A DNA stretch of 64,000 nt from Halostella limicola (GTDB lineage Archaea > Halobacteriota > Halobacteria > Halobacteriales > Natronoarchaeaceae): NCBI RefSeq assembly GCF_003675875.1, contig NZ_ML014752.1, forward strand, positions 1 through 64,000, given 5' to 3'. Below the pieces are notes generated by a model, which had not been told where the DNA came from, ran no database searches, and worked only from the letters and a program-made list of their open reading frames with translations. How positions within the stretch are numbered: the first letter of the stretch is position 1; every line of letters starts with the position of its first letter. The position numbers were made by a program, and so were the translations under genes. Positions 33,305-42,676 of the stretch are shown here, piece after piece.

Positions 33305-36244
33305 CTACTCGTCGTCGCCGATCTCGACCTGCGTCGGCGAGATGTCGATCACGTACCTGTTGTCGCTCGACGCCTCTTCCCCGTCGTCCGGTGGACCGCC
33401 GCTGTACCCGTTGTCCGTGTCGGCGTCGTACAGGAACACCGCGTAGTCGGTGTGGCTCCCGTTCGCGCTGTCGAGTTCCACCAGGATTATCGCCTGGTCG
33501 TCGCCGAGGTCGAACTCGCCCCCGCTGTGGAGGTCGTCGTCGAGGACGCTCTCGATGCCGGCCTGCCACCACGCGGTCGAGATGGTCGGCAGGTCGTCCC
33601 CATCCCTGAAGATCCGGTGGTCCGAGTCCGAGCTGTTGTCCGCGCTGTCTATCGTTCCGGTCGTGCCGTTACACGTGGTGTGGGCGTACGTCTCGTTGTC
33701 GTGTTCCGACTCAAGGCCGGTCTCGCTCGCTCCCGCGCAGTCGACCGACCGCGCCGAGAACGACAGCAGCGATCCCACGTCGATCCCGTCGACCGCGAAG
33801 GCGAGCGACCCGTTGTCAGTCGGGTCGTTAATGGCGCTCGCCGACCCGTCGGGGTCGACGGGGCCGTCGGCCGCGGACGGGTCGAGCGCGTACGTGTCGC
33901 CGCCGATCTGGACCTGCGCCTGCACCGTCTTGTGCTCGACGGCGCGGACGCTGTCGTTAGTGACGTCGCCGGCGATCTGGTCGAAGATGTCCTCCAGGCC
34001 GTCGGCGTCGTCGACGCCGTAATAGTCACCGCCAGTCTCGTTTGCCCAGTACTGGAGAAGGCTATCGTCGACACCGTCTCCCAGCCCCACCGTGTAGATG
34101 GTGATGTTCTCGTCGATCGCCCGCTGGACGCTCCTGTTCGTGTTGTCGTTGAGGGATTCAGGATCGTTTTCGCCATCGGAGAGCAACACGATCACGTCCT
34201 CGCCGTCCGGCCTCGCCTCATGCTGGTCTATCGCACTTTCCAGTCCGGCACTGATGTTCGTCCCACCGACGGCGGCGGGTGTGAGGCTCTGGTTGGTCGC
34301 AGTGAAGTTCTGCGTGAGCGATTGCTGAAGGTACGACCTGCTGTTGAACTCGACAGCCCCGACACTGTCGTTGTTCGCGTCGAGGGCACCGATGAAACTC
34401 CGAGTGGCGTCGATCCGCTGATTGTCAGGGTCGTTCCCCTCTCTGTAGCAGCCCTCGAGTTCGCCTGTTTGCGTCCAGACGGACGTATCCGGTGACAGGC
34501 TCAGCGTTTCGCCCTGGTAGTAGTAGTCACTGCGGTGGTAGACACGCAATCCGGAGGGAACCACGTACTCGTTCCCGTTCACCGCTCCCCACTCGATATC
34601 GGTCGCCTCGGAGTCCTCCCATTCGCCTGACTCGTCCCAGCTACATCTGGCGTATTCGGGTACCCGCCAGCGATCAGGTTTGTACTGCGGACCCATCGAT
34701 CCGGAGCGGTCCAGCACGAACATCACGTCCAGGGGCTCGCGCTCCGCGAGGGTCTCGTTGACCGTCCGCTCCTCGCCGATCTGCGTTCCGACGAGTTCGA
34801 TCGTGCCGGAGGAACTGTTGACCACGAGCGCGTTGGCGTCCTCGTCCGCGGAGATAGCGCCGCAGCCGTTGTCGCCGCCGCCGCTGACGCCCTCGCACTC
34901 GTCGGCGTGATCCGGCACGCCGTCGGAGTCGGCGTCGGCGTAGGGGCTGTCGCTCGCCGCGTCGGTGAGAATAGTTAGATAGCCGTCACGCCTCTCATCC
35001 ACGACGGACGCGGTGACGTTGTACCGCCCCGGCGACGAGGGGTTCTTCACCTTGCTACTGGAACGATCGCCGTTGTGGCCGTACTCGACCACGACGACGT
35101 CATTCTCTTCCAGCGTGACCGTCCCGTCGAACCGGACGGTGACAGTCGGCGTACTCCCCTCACTGACGCTGACGCTGTCGACGATGCTACTGTTGATGTC
35201 TGTCGTCCCGTTGGTAGACCTTACTTCGGAGGCGTCGAAGTTGATGTGACCTCGGCTACCGCCACCACCGTTCCAGGCACGCACGAAGTCCACTTCGCCG
35301 TCTCGGTACCGTATCTCGACCTCGTCAAGGCTCTCGCCGGCGAGGTCCTCCCCCACGCGGTACCGCAGGCGGTGGTTGGCCTGCGAGTCGTTCGTGTTCG
35401 GCGTCGCTTCGAGCAGCGGGACGCCGTTGCCGATGGACAGGTCCGTCCGCCCGAGCGGCAGGTCGCTGACGACGACCGTCCGGTTCCCGTCGTACACCGT
35501 AACGTCGCCGACGTCGCCCATCTGGGCCTCGAAGTAGCGGCCCCACGCGTCGTAGTAGGTGCTGTTCCTGACGACGATCTCTAGGCTGCGGACGCGGGTT
35601 ACGTTCCCGTCGCCGTCGTCGCGGCAGAACATCTCCCGCTCGATCGCGGCCTGGCGCTCGCGCGACCGCGTCCGGTTCACCGACGCGGTCGTCTCGCCCG
35701 CGTCGTCGATCCGGCCGGTGAGGTTCTCGACGCTGAAGTCGAACGTCCGGTACTCCTCGCCCTCTATCTCCTCGGAGCGGTAGGAGAGGGCCGGCGGCGA
35801 CACCATCGTGCTCCCGCCGTTCGTTCGCTTCCAGACGCCGCCGCCCTGATAGGCCACGCGCTCTCCGTTATCGTTCTGGTACTCGAACGCGCTGAGCGGC
35901 ATGTTCGTCGTGCAGTCGCTCCTGTAGGTCCGATCGTCCGTCCAGCCGTGGACGGTGAAGGCCATCTCGCCGTCCGCGACGATGGAGACGCCGTCGTCGA
36001 CCTGTAGCTCCGTCGAGCCCTCTCCCCGGGACGACAGCGACGCGATGTCCGAGCGGACCTCCTGCATCGACATCTCCGCGGAGCGAGCGTCGTTCTCCTG
36101 TTTCAGTTCTTCCACCGCCATGCCGCCGGCGAGGAACACGAGCGTCGCGCCCAGAAACACCAGTCCGAAGAGGATGGTGAGACCGAGCACGTTCGATGCA
36201 CCCCGATCCTCGGACGCCCCCACCCAGGACGATCCGTCCGTCAT
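33305..36244 (-). CDS. Pilin-like (DUF7289) surface protein with VWA domain
   Basis: A 979-residue protein. A short basic start is followed by RGASNVLGLTILFGLVFLGATLVFLAGG (about 14-41), a class-III-signal-like hydrophobic segment of the DUF7289 type. A beta-rich extracellular region spans about 60-420. A thrombospondin-type-3-like calcium stretch (DADSDGVPDHADECEG) lies near residue 440. A von Willebrand A domain covers about 500-740, with its metal site complete: DRSGSM, the Thr in VGGTNISAGLE, and LLSDGEND. The C-terminal 230 residues are another beta-rich domain. An adhesive or Ca/Mg-dependent surface role is inferred. The upstream frame to 36298 is rejected in favour of ATG 36244, with TATA AAATTTATTAC at 36282-36292. 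Confidence 0.84.
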   Translation of the reverse strand: MTDGSSWVGASEDRGASNVLGLTILFGLVFLGATLVFLAGGMAVEELKQENDARSAEMSMQEVRSDIASLSSRGEGSTELQVDDGVSIVADGEMAFTVHGWTDDRTYRSDCTTNMPLSAFEYQNDNGERVAYQGGGVWKRTNGGSTMVSPPALSYRSEEIEGEEYRTFDFSVENLTGRIDDAGETTASVNRTRSRERQAAIEREMFCRDDGDGNVTRVRSLEIVVRNSTYYDAWGRYFEAQMGDVGDVTVYDGNRTVVVSDLPLGRTDLSIGNGVPLLEATPNTNDSQANHRLRYRVGEDLAGESLDEVEIRYRDGEVDFVRAWNGGGGSRGHINFDASEVRSTNGTTDINSSIVDSVSVSEGSTPTVTVRFDGTVTLEENDVVVVEYGHNGDRSSSKVKNPSSPGRYNVTASVVDERRDGYLTILTDAASDSPYADADSDGVPDHADECEGVSGGGDNGCGAISADEDANALVVNSSSGTIELVGTQIGEERTVNETLAEREPLDVMFVLDRSGSMGPQYKPDRWRVPEYARCSWDESGEWEDSEATDIEWGAVNGNEYVVPSGLRVYHRSDYYYQGETLSLSPDTSVWTQTGELEGCYREGNDPDNQRIDATRSFIGALDANNDSVGAVEFNSRSYLQQSLTQNFTATNQSLTPAAVGGTNISAGLESAIDQHEARPDGEDVIVLLSDGENDPESLNDNTNRSVQRAIDENITIYTVGLGDGVDDSLLQYWANETGGDYYGVDDADGLEDIFDQIAGDVTNDSVRAVEHKTVQAQVQIGGDTYALDPSAADGPVDPDGSASAINDPTDNGSLAFAVDGIDVGSLLSFSARSVDCAGASETGLESEHDNETYAHTTCNGTTGTIDSADNSSDSDHRIFRDGDDLPTISTAWWQAGIESVLDDDLHSGGEFDLGDDQAIILVELDSANGSHTDYAVFLYDADTDNGYSGGPPDDGEEASSDNRYVIDISPTQVEIGDDE

Positions 36245-36353
36245 TTTTCTTTTCCTTCCGGAGAACGACTCTTTGTCCTGTAATAAATTTACCGACAACT
36301 CGTCTAAACTGAAGTCGTCTGGGAGGAAAACTCCGATCGCTACGATCGCTAAC

Positions 36354-37343
36354 TCAGCGGAGCGCCTCGGGCGGCCCGCCGGGGAGGCGGTCGCGGTCGT
36401 GCGGCGCCGCGAAGTCGAGGTCGGGACCGACCGGGACGATCCCCTTGGGGTTCAGGTCGGTGTGGCTCCGGTAGTAGTGCTCGGTGATGTGGTCCAGATT
36501 CACCGTGTCGGCGACGCCGGGGAGCTGGTACAGCTCCCGCAGGTAGCCCCACAGGTTGTCGTAGTCGACGATCCGCCGGCGGTTACACTTGAAGTGGATG
36601 TGATAGACGGCGTCGAACCGGACGAGCGTCGTGAACATCGCGACGTCGGCCTCGGTCAGGCGGTCGCCTGCGAGGTAGCGCTGGTCGGCGAGGACGTCGT
36701 CCCACCGGTCCAGCGCGTCGAACAGTTCGTTCGCGGCGCGCTCGTAGGCCGCCTGGGTGTCGGCGAAGCCGGCCCGGTAGACCCCATTGTTGATGGGGTC
36801 GTAGATCTCGTCGATGATCCGGTCGACGTCGTCCCGGTAGCCCTCGGGGTACAGGTCCACGTCGTTCGCGGCGAGTTCGTCGAAGGCGGTGTCGAGCATT
36901 CGCATTATCTCCTCGGACTCGTTGTTGACGATGGTCTCTCGCTCCCGGTCCCAGAGCACGGGGACGGTCACTCGTCCGGTGTACTCGGGGTCCGCCGCCG
37001 TGTACACCTCGCGGAGGTAGTCCGACCCGTGGAGACTGTCCGCCGTGCAACCGTCCTTCTCGGGGGCGAACTCCCAGCCGTCGTTCCGTCGATGTGGGTC
37101 GACCACGTCGACCGAGACGGCGTGGTCGAGGCCCTTCAGCGCCCGCGTCACGAGCGTTCGGTGGGCCCACGGGCAGGCCAGCGAGACGTAGAGGTGATAG
37201 CGCCCCTCCTCCGCGGGGAACTCCGCGTCAGGGTCGGCGCTGACCCAGTCGCGAAAGGACGTCTCCTGCCGGTCGAACTCCCCGTCGTCGTTCGTCGATT
37301 CGTAGGCGTCGGTCCGCCACTCGCCGTCGACGAGCATGTTCAT
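36354..37343 (-). CDS. Glutathionyl-hydroquinone reductase-like (Xi-class GST) protein
   Basis: A 329-residue protein of the ECM4/YqjG family. The catalytic motif SLACPWAHR with Cys57 is the Xi-class CPWA signature, followed by WEFAPEKDG, TVPVLWDRERETIVNNES (thiol-cofactor site) and an all-helical C-terminal domain (FTTLVRFDAVYHIHFKCN). Bacterial members reduce glutathionylated hydroquinones. Haloarchaea use gamma-glutamylcysteine, so the natural thiol probably differs. The start is ATG 37343 or ATG 37337. The ORF extends upstream to 37475, but that part is AT-rich and includes a TATA-like GGTATTTCC (37367-37375). Confidence 0.88.
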   Translation of the reverse strand: MNMLVDGEWRTDAYESTNDDGEFDRQETSFRDWVSADPDAEFPAEEGRYHLYVSLACPWAHRTLVTRALKGLDHAVSVDVVDPHRRNDGWEFAPEKDGCTADSLHGSDYLREVYTAADPEYTGRVTVPVLWDRERETIVNNESEEIMRMLDTAFDELAANDVDLYPEGYRDDVDRIIDEIYDPINNGVYRAGFADTQAAYERAANELFDALDRWDDVLADQRYLAGDRLTEADVAMFTTLVRFDAVYHIHFKCNRRRIVDYDNLWGYLRELYQLPGVADTVNLDHITEHYYRSHTDLNPKGIVPVGPDLDFAAPHDRDRLPGGPPEALR

Positions 37344-37637
37344 GGCCGCTACTAGCCGTGCGGGACGGAAATACCCCGCGACGCCGGAGCCGGCTACCGT
37401 CGACGCCACAACCCGTAAACAGGATAAATTAATATAAATAAGAAGAAAATAATGAGTGATCAGAGGTCCGCACACTTGAAGGGGGAAGCGAACCGTTCGA
37501 TGCAGGTACGGGGCGCGCCGACGACGGCTGGCCGCCGGTCGGATCGTTCGGCGCGGGGCTGCCCACGGGGAGACAGGGGATCGACACGGGGCGTTAGTTC
37601 GGACGTGGGGAGGTCCCGGGGTCGCCGCGAGACGCGG
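37344..37637. other. Intergenic region with AT-rich block
   Basis: A 294-nt spacer between two minus-strand genes. About 37420-37453 is strikingly AT-rich (runs such as AAATTAATATAAATAAG), unlike the surrounding DNA. It may hold promoter elements, but no convincing gene. A plus-strand frame beginning at 37452 lacks conserved sequence and runs antisense into the next gene. Confidence 0.5.
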
Positions 37638-38750
37638 CTACCAGTCGCCCTGAAACATCACGCGGAGCCCCGCCGCGTTCGCGAGTTCCTCGACGACGAC
37701 TCGCGTCGACGCGGCGTCCAGCGTCGCGAGCAGACAGTATCCGTTCGCGAGTTCCTCGTGCGCCGCCATCGGCGTTCCGTCGGGATGGACGGGGTCGTGG
37801 TTGAGCACCGCTTTCCCGGCGTCATCGCCGGCCTCCGGGCGCCAGGGGAGCGAGATGCCTCCGTCCACCGCGTGCTGGTCGATCAGGTACTCGACCGCGC
37901 TCGCCAGCGTGCCGACGGGAGTGGCGGTTCCGACCGCGCCGACCGACGTTCGGCCGTCGAAGAACCTAACGATGTACTCGCCGTCCTCCGTCGCCGCGGG
38001 AGCGCCCGTCGCCTCCGGCGAGGTTTCGGAGCCGCCCGGCGGGGTTCCGGTCCTCCCCGAGGGAGTTTCAGACCCGGACGACCGGGTTTCGTCCGCGTAT
38101 AGCCCATCCGGGGACGCTTCGGACCCGCCGAGCGTCTCGACGAGATCGTCGAGGAACGCCTCCGTCGCCGAGGCGAGTTCGTCATCGGCCGCCCCGTCGG
38201 CGGCGGCGACGAGTGTCTCGGTCAACCGCCGGGCGACCGCCTCGCGACGGTCGTCGAGGCGCTCGGCCGCCGCCGCTCGCTCGGCGTCGGAGGCGATGCG
38301 CGACTCGGCCGCCGCCTTCGAGTACAGCGCGACGACGTCCTCGTGGTCCGGGAGGTCGACGAGCCGGCACCGCAACCGTTCGACGTCGTCGCCGCTGCGT
38401 GTCAGGAACGCGAACGAACGGCCGTTCGTCAGGATACCCCAGTCCACGCCGGCGGAGGAAAGCGCCGCGTCCAGTCTGTCGACTTCGGCCTCGTCGAGCG
38501 GGTCACCGCAGGCGGACACGTCGACGAACACCGCCGGTCGTCCCTCGACCAGGAGCGCGTAGTCGACGGGCTCGCGGTCCGCGGGTACCGCCAGGTCTGC
38601 CTCGACCGATGGCCGGTGGACGTCCCAGCCGAGCGTCGACAGGAAGGGGTGGACGAGTCGCAGTTCGGTGTTTCTGAGCGAGAGGCTCGCGGCGTCGTCG
38701 AGACCCTCCCGTGCCCGCTCGACGTACTCCCGCAGGTCCGTTCCGTTCAT
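37638..38750 (-). CDS. HsdR-N/PD-(D/E)xK-like protein with degenerate active site
   Basis: A 370-residue acidic protein. Residues about 1-130 resemble the N-terminal nuclease-like domain of type I restriction R subunits and related stand-alone proteins: LRLVHPFLSTLGWD, then VDYALLVEGRPAVFVDVSACGDPL and DWGILTNGRSFAFL. Where nucleases have E-x-K, this protein has VDVSA, so catalysis is probably lost. The middle is a low-complexity Ser/Gly/Pro/Thr stretch (about 215-255). The C-terminal 115 residues are a separate globular domain. No helicase or methylase genes lie nearby, so this is not a complete restriction system. It is 33 nt downstream of the zinc-ribbon gene. Confidence 0.7.
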   Translation of the reverse strand: MNGTDLREYVERAREGLDDAASLSLRNTELRLVHPFLSTLGWDVHRPSVEADLAVPADREPVDYALLVEGRPAVFVDVSACGDPLDEAEVDRLDAALSSAGVDWGILTNGRSFAFLTRSGDDVERLRCRLVDLPDHEDVVALYSKAAAESRIASDAERAAAAERLDDRREAVARRLTETLVAAADGAADDELASATEAFLDDLVETLGGSEASPDGLYADETRSSGSETPSGRTGTPPGGSETSPEATGAPAATEDGEYIVRFFDGRTSVGAVGTATPVGTLASAVEYLIDQHAVDGGISLPWRPEAGDDAGKAVLNHDPVHPDGTPMAAHEELANGYCLLATLDAASTRVVVEELANAAGLRVMFQGDW

Positions 38751-38783
38751 CGGCTACCCGTTTCGCCTGAACCGTAGAAGTAG

Positions 38784-38909
38784 CTACGGATAGAAGAGGT
38801 CGGCGTGGTCGTACTGTCTGCCGCAGTCCGGGCACTCGTAGTCCGTACCGTTTCCGGTCTTGAGGACGGTCCCGCAGTGAGGGCAGTCGGAGCCGTTGGT
38901 AAACGTCAT
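38784..38909 (-). CDS. 41-residue zinc-ribbon microprotein
   Basis: A short minus-strand frame, MTFTNGSDCPHCG followed by a linker and YECPDCGRQYDHADLFYP, with two CPxCG knuckles that can bind one zinc. Small zinc-finger proteins of this kind are common in haloarchaea. A TATA-like TGTTTTACC (38927-38935) and GAGGTGA immediately before the ATG support expression. It lies between the winged-helix-like gene (56 nt upstream) and the HsdR-N-like gene (33 nt downstream). Confidence 0.8.
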   Translation of the reverse strand: MTFTNGSDCPHCGTVLKTGNGTDYECPDCGRQYDHADLFYP

Positions 38910-38910
38910 T

Positions 38911-38921
38911 CACCTCAGGTG
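38911..38921 (-). promoter_or_regulatory. Self-complementary CACCTGAGGTG over the ribosome-binding site
   Basis: The 11-nt inverted repeat CACCT-G-AGGTG (minus strand) ends one base before the zinc-ribbon ATG and contains the GAGGTG Shine-Dalgarno-like sequence. It could limit ribosome access by pairing, or simply be a strong SD. Confidence 0.35.
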
Positions 38922-38965
38922 GGCGGTCGTCCGGTAAAACAGTTTCCTAACAGTTCATCTGGTTT

Positions 38966-39316
38966 TCACTTCTCGCCGAGACGGTCGCGGACTTCCGGGG
39001 CGTTCTCGGCGGGTTCGACGCCGGCGATCTGGGAGTCGAAGTCGACGACTCTGAGAGCGGTGAGTTTGGGGAGATGCGTCGCGTAGACGTCGGCCTTCAC
39101 TTCCTCGACCGCCTCGTCGGACACGCGGTTCGGAGCACGGTCGCGCTCCTCCGCGACGATGCGGCGCGCGATGTCGACGACCGGTACCGGGTCGTCGGCG
39201 GGCAGCACCGCCGCCAGCAGTAGCCGCCGACGGGGAGACGCAAGCACCTCCGCGATGACGTCGTCCGGGAGGCGGCCGCCACCGTTCGCCTCCGCATTCG
39301 GGGAGTCTGCGGACAT
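38966..39316 (-). CDS. DUF7344-type small winged-helix-like protein
   Basis: A 116-residue protein. LPDDVIAEVLASPRRRLLLAAVL (about 15-37) is the opening helix pattern of haloarchaeal DUF7344 domains, followed by VVDIARRIVAEER and VKADVYATHLPKLTALRVVDFD, a helix-turn-helix plus wing layout. A DNA-binding regulator is inferred. It is divergent from the chemotaxis transducer. TATA CATATTTATCC (39338-39348) lies about 25-30 nt upstream of the ATG, and a 5-6-5 inverted repeat (ATATG-N6-CATAT, 39344-39359) overlaps it, which could be an autoregulatory site. Confidence 0.75.
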   Translation of the reverse strand: MSADSPNAEANGGGRLPDDVIAEVLASPRRRLLLAAVLPADDPVPVVDIARRIVAEERDRAPNRVSDEAVEEVKADVYATHLPKLTALRVVDFDSQIAGVEPAENAPEVRDRLGEK

Positions 39317-39343
39317 AGATGGCGCTACGAGATCCCGGGATAA

Positions 39344-39359
39344 ATATGGTACCACATAT
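39344..39359. promoter_or_regulatory. Inverted repeat at the DUF7344 promoter
   Basis: ATATG (39344-39348), 6-nt spacer, CATAT (39355-39359), overlapping the TATA element of the DUF7344 gene. It shares the 5-6-5 geometry, but not the sequence, of the two chemotaxis operators. Confidence 0.35.
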
Positions 39360-39461
39360 CACAGCTCTGGCGGGTTTCCCGGCTACCGGTCCCAGCGAGG
39401 CGGCGGTCCAGTCGCGTTCAGTTCCTCGCCGCGCCGCTGAAAATATCCGTCCGGAACACTG

Positions 39462-39477
39462 TTATCGTATTTGATAA
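39462..39477 (+). promoter_or_regulatory. TTATC-N6-GATAA operator of the transducer gene
   Basis: TTATC (39462-39466) and GATAA (39473-39477), spaced 6 nt, end exactly 13 nt before the TATA element. The same half-sites, spacing and distance to TATA occur at the cheY promoter. Confidence 0.65.
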
Positions 39478-39490
39478 TATGCGGGGAGCA

Positions 39491-39496
39491 TTTATG
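39491..39496 (+). promoter_or_regulatory. TATA element of the transducer gene
   Basis: AGCATTTATG, with TTTATG 26-31 nt before ATG 39522. This predicts an essentially leaderless message and supports 39522 as start rather than 39471. Confidence 0.65.
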
Positions 39497-39521
39497 TACG
39501 TGTGGCGACGGTATCGAGCAT

Positions 39522-42500
39522 ATGATAGGCGGCCTTCGACAACTGGTCCCGAAGTTTATAAGGAGGAGATACGCGCTCAAGTTCGGTATCGCCCTCCTCG
39601 TTCTCGGTCTGTCCGTCGGTGCGATAGGGTACGTGGGGACGGCACAGATCCAGAGCGAAGTGACGACGGACGTGAACCAGGACTACGCGGACCTGGCACA
39701 GCAGGAAGCCGAGAACATCCGGCAGTGGAACGAACGAAACAAGTTACTGACGGAATCGGCGGCGACCTCTGACACCGTCAAAAACGGTGACGTGGACCGC
39801 ATCAACAACGAGTTGAACACGCGCCACGCGTACTCCGGCGGCGAGACGATCAGCATCGACTACGTCGACATGGTCGACGAGACCATCGAGGCGAGTTCGA
39901 ACTCCCAGCGCCGCGGCCTGGCGTTCTCGGAGGTCAACGAGCCCTGGACGGGCGATATCGACACCGGCATGGGCAACGACGTGTACGTGTCGCAGGTTTA
40001 CACCAAGGACGGCACGGCGACGGTGAGCTACGTCCGGGCCATCCCCGGTAGCTCGGACCACGCGGTCGTGTACACGCTCAGCGCCGACGCGTACTCGCAC
40101 CGGTTCCAGAGCTCCGACGACGAGGACGTGCTGACCGTCGTCGCGACGACGGAGAACCGGATCCTCTTCGACGACACGAACGAGCACTCGGGCGTCCAGA
40201 CGTTCGGCGAAACGTACTCCGCCAACGAATCGTTCGTCACGACCGCGACCACCGATGGACGGTCGACCGTCATCGACCGCCCGACTGAAGGGATCGCCAA
40301 TCCCGAGTACGACCTCCCCGATAGCGAACACGTCGTCGGCTACGCGAAGGTCGAAGGCACGAACTGGGTCGTCCTCGTCCACGAGTCGACCGACAGCGCG
40401 TACGGGTTCGTCGGCGACGTTTCCCGATACGGGACGATGGCGACGATCGGCGGCGTCCTCCTCATCGGTCTCGTCGGCGCGGTGCTCGGCCGCAACACCG
40501 CGGCGTCCATCGACCGCCTGCGCTCCAAGACCGAGCAGATGGAGCAGGGGAACTTAGACGTCGAGTTCGAGACGAGCCGGATCGACAACATCGGACGGCT
40601 GTACGAGGGCTTCGCCAGCATGCGCGACGCGCTCAAAGAGCAGATTCAGGAGGCCCGCGAGGCCCGCGAGGAAGCCGAGACGGCCCGGGCCCGAGCAGAA
40701 CAGATGAACCGGCACTTGGAGGCGAAAGCCGACGAGTACAGCGCGGTCATGCAGGAGTGTGCCGACGGCGACCTCACTCAGCGCATGGACTCCGAGTCCG
40801 AGAACGAGGCGATGCAGGACATCGCCGAGGAGTTCAACGAGATGATCGCCGAGATCGAGGACACCACCCAGCAGCTCAAGGACTTCGCGAACGAGGTGGC
40901 CACCTCCAGCGAGGAGGTCACCGCGAGCTCCGAGGAGGTCCGTTCCGCCTCCGAGCAGGTCACCGAGTCCATCCAGGAGATTTCGGACGGCGCCGACCGC
41001 CAGAACGACTCCCTCCAGTCCGTCTCCCAGGAGATGTCCGGCCTCTCGACGACCATCGAGGAGATCGCCTCCTCGTCGAACGAGGTGGCGGACATCGCCG
41101 AGCGGACCGCGACGACCGGCCGCGAGGGTCGTCAGGCGGCCGAGGCGGCGATCGAGGGCATGCGCCAGATCGAGACCGAGTCCGAGCAGGCGGTCGACGA
41201 GATCGAACAGCTCGAGGCCGAGATGGAGCAGATCGACGAGCTGATCGACTTCATCACCGAGATCGCCGAGCAGACCAACATGCTGGCCCTGAACGCCAAC
41301 ATCGAGGCCGCGCGCTCCGGCGAGTCCGGCGAGGGCTTCTCCGTCGTCGCGAGCGAGGTCAAGGAGCTCGCCGAGGACACCAAGGAGGCCGCCGAGGAGA
41401 TCGAGGAGCGCCTCGAACAGATCCAGGACCAGACCGAACGGACCGCGGACGAGGTCCAGCGGACCAGCACGCAGGTCGCAGAGCACACCGACTCCGTCGA
41501 GAACGCTGTCGACGCGCTCGAAGAGATCGCCGGCTACGCCCAGGAGACGAACTCCGGCGTCCAGGAGATCAGCGCGGCGACCGAGCAGCAGGCCGCCTCG
41601 ACCCAGCAGGTCGTCGCGATGGTCGACGAGGCCGCGACCATCAGCGAGGAGACGACCGCGGAGGCCGAGAACGTCGCGGCCGCCGCCGAGGAACAGACCA
41701 CCGCGCTCACCGAAGTGTCCCGCAGCGCGAGCGACCTCGCCGGACAGGCGTCCCGCCTGAGCGAGGCCCTGGACCGCTTCGACACCGACGCCGAGGTCAG
41801 CGGCAGCCTCCTGGAGAAGGACGACGAGGAACCGCTGGTGGACGACGGCGACGAGACGGTCGACGCCGACGAGGCCGACGCTGGAGACGCCGACGAAGCG
41901 GACCCGTCCGGCGCCGACGAGGGGATCGACCTCGGTCCCATCGAGGGCGAGGACTTCGACGTTCCGGCGGAGGGGACGGCCGACGACGGATCGATAGCCG
42001 CCAACCCCGCCACGTTCGACGACGCCGGAGGTGACGGCGACGAGGCGTCGACCGTCGACGACCCCGCCGCCTCGGCCGACGGCGAGGCTGCCGGCGCCGA
42101 GGCGGTCGACGCCGGCGGACAGCAGGCGCAGGTCGAACCGGCGGGCGACGACGCGCCGGCCGACGACGACTTCGGCGGCGACGCGGTCGGCGACGGCCGC
42201 GAGGGCGACGATCCGCTCTCCGTCCCCGACGACCTCGACGGGGAAGCGTCGGACGCCGTGACGCTCGACGACGCCGCGGAAGACGCGACGGACGCGGATG
42301 CTGACCCGCTGGCCGCGCCCGCGCCCGATGAGGCCTCGGCCGCGGACGACGCAGGGGCGGACGAGAACGACGCGGACGACTTCGACGAATCCGACGTCGA
42401 CGAGGCCGTCGCCTTCGACGACGAGTCGGACGAGGCCGTCGACGAGGGCGAGGAGCCCGAGAGCGGCCTGTCGTTCGAGACGTCCGACGTCGAACCGGAC

Positions 42501-42653
42501 GCCGCTGACGAGAGCGCGGAGCCCGCGGCGGACGAAACCGCTGAGAGCGAGGAGAGCGATGCCGCAGAAAGCGACGAGGGCGACGCCGCGGATGCCGACG
42601 GCAGCGACGACGAGGACATGTTCTCGTTCGTCCAGGAAGACCCCGACTCGTAA
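39522..42653 (+). CDS. Methyl-accepting chemotaxis transducer with long acidic tail
   Basis: A 1043-residue membrane receptor. Transmembrane helix 1 spans about 18-40; an extracellular Cache-like sensor about 41-300; helix 2 ([19 protein letters not shown]) about 304-322; HAMP regions about 323-455; and the coiled-coil signalling domain about 455-755. The kinase-binding hairpin [21 protein letters not shown] lies near residue 584. Paired Glu/Gln methylation-type sites occur in the flanking helices. From about 763 to the end (280 residues) the sequence is almost purely Asp/Glu/Ala/Gly/Ser and ends in [12 protein letters not shown], a possible tether for CheR or CheB. Transducers usually stop soon after the coiled coil. 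The ligand is unknown. A T6 run (42671-42676) follows the stop. Confidence 0.92.
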   Translation: MIGGLRQLVPKFIRRRYALKFGIALLVLGLSVGAIGYVGTAQIQSEVTTDVNQDYADLAQQEAENIRQWNERNKLLTESAATSDTVKNGDVDRINNELNTRHAYSGGETISIDYVDMVDETIEASSNSQRRGLAFSEVNEPWTGDIDTGMGNDVYVSQVYTKDGTATVSYVRAIPGSSDHAVVYTLSADAYSHRFQSSDDEDVLTVVATTENRILFDDTNEHSGVQTFGETYSANESFVTTATTDGRSTVIDRPTEGIANPEYDLPDSEHVVGYAKVEGTNWVVLVHESTDSAYGFVGDVSRYGTMATIGGVLLIGLVGAVLGRNTAASIDRLRSKTEQMEQGNLDVEFETSRIDNIGRLYEGFASMRDALKEQIQEAREAREEAETARARAEQMNRHLEAKADEYSAVMQECADGDLTQRMDSESENEAMQDIAEEFNEMIAEIEDTTQQLKDFANEVATSSEEVTASSEEVRSASEQVTESIQEISDGADRQNDSLQSVSQEMSGLSTTIEEIASSSNEVADIAERTATTGREGRQAAEAAIEGMRQIETESEQAVDEIEQLEAEMEQIDELIDFITEIAEQTNMLALNANIEAARSGESGEGFSVVASEVKELAEDTKEAAEEIEERLEQIQDQTERTADEVQRTSTQVAEHTDSVENAVDALEEIAGYAQETNSGVQEISAATEQQAASTQQVVAMVDEAATISEETTAEAENVAAAAEEQTTALTEVSRSASDLAGQASRLSEALDRFDTDAEVSGSLLEKDDEEPLVDDGDETVDADEADAGDADEADPSGADEGIDLGPIEGEDFDVPAEGTADDGSIAANPATFDDAGGDGDEASTVDDPAASADGEAAGAEAVDAGGQQAQVEPAGDDAPADDDFGGDAVGDGREGDDPLSVPDDLDGEASDAVTLDDAAEDATDADADPLAAPAPDEASAADDAGADENDADDFDESDVDEAVAFDDESDEAVDEGEEPESGLSFETSDVEPDAADESAEPAADETAESEESDAAESDEGDAADADGSDDEDMFSFVQEDPDS

Positions 42654-42668
42654 GCCCGACTACTGACT

Positions 42669-42676
42669 CAGCTTTT
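42669..42676 (+). terminator. T-tract terminator of the transducer gene
   Basis: GCTTTTTT about 16-23 nt after the stop codon, typical of archaeal U-tract termination. Confidence 0.5.

Noticed and set aside
37344-37475. Extended N-terminus of the glutathionyl-hydroquinone-reductase-like protein
   Set aside because: Non-conserved, contains a TATA-like element and is encoded by AT-rich intergenic DNA.
37452-38102. A plus-strand frame starting in the AT-rich spacer
   Set aside because: Its promoter-like upstream is tempting, but the product is Arg/Gly/Ser-rich without conserved features and runs antisense through the HsdR-N-like gene.
37638-39316. A defence island around the HsdR-N-like gene
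   Set aside because: No methyltransferase, helicase, nuclease or toxin-antitoxin gene is adjacent, and the nuclease-like domain lacks catalytic residues.
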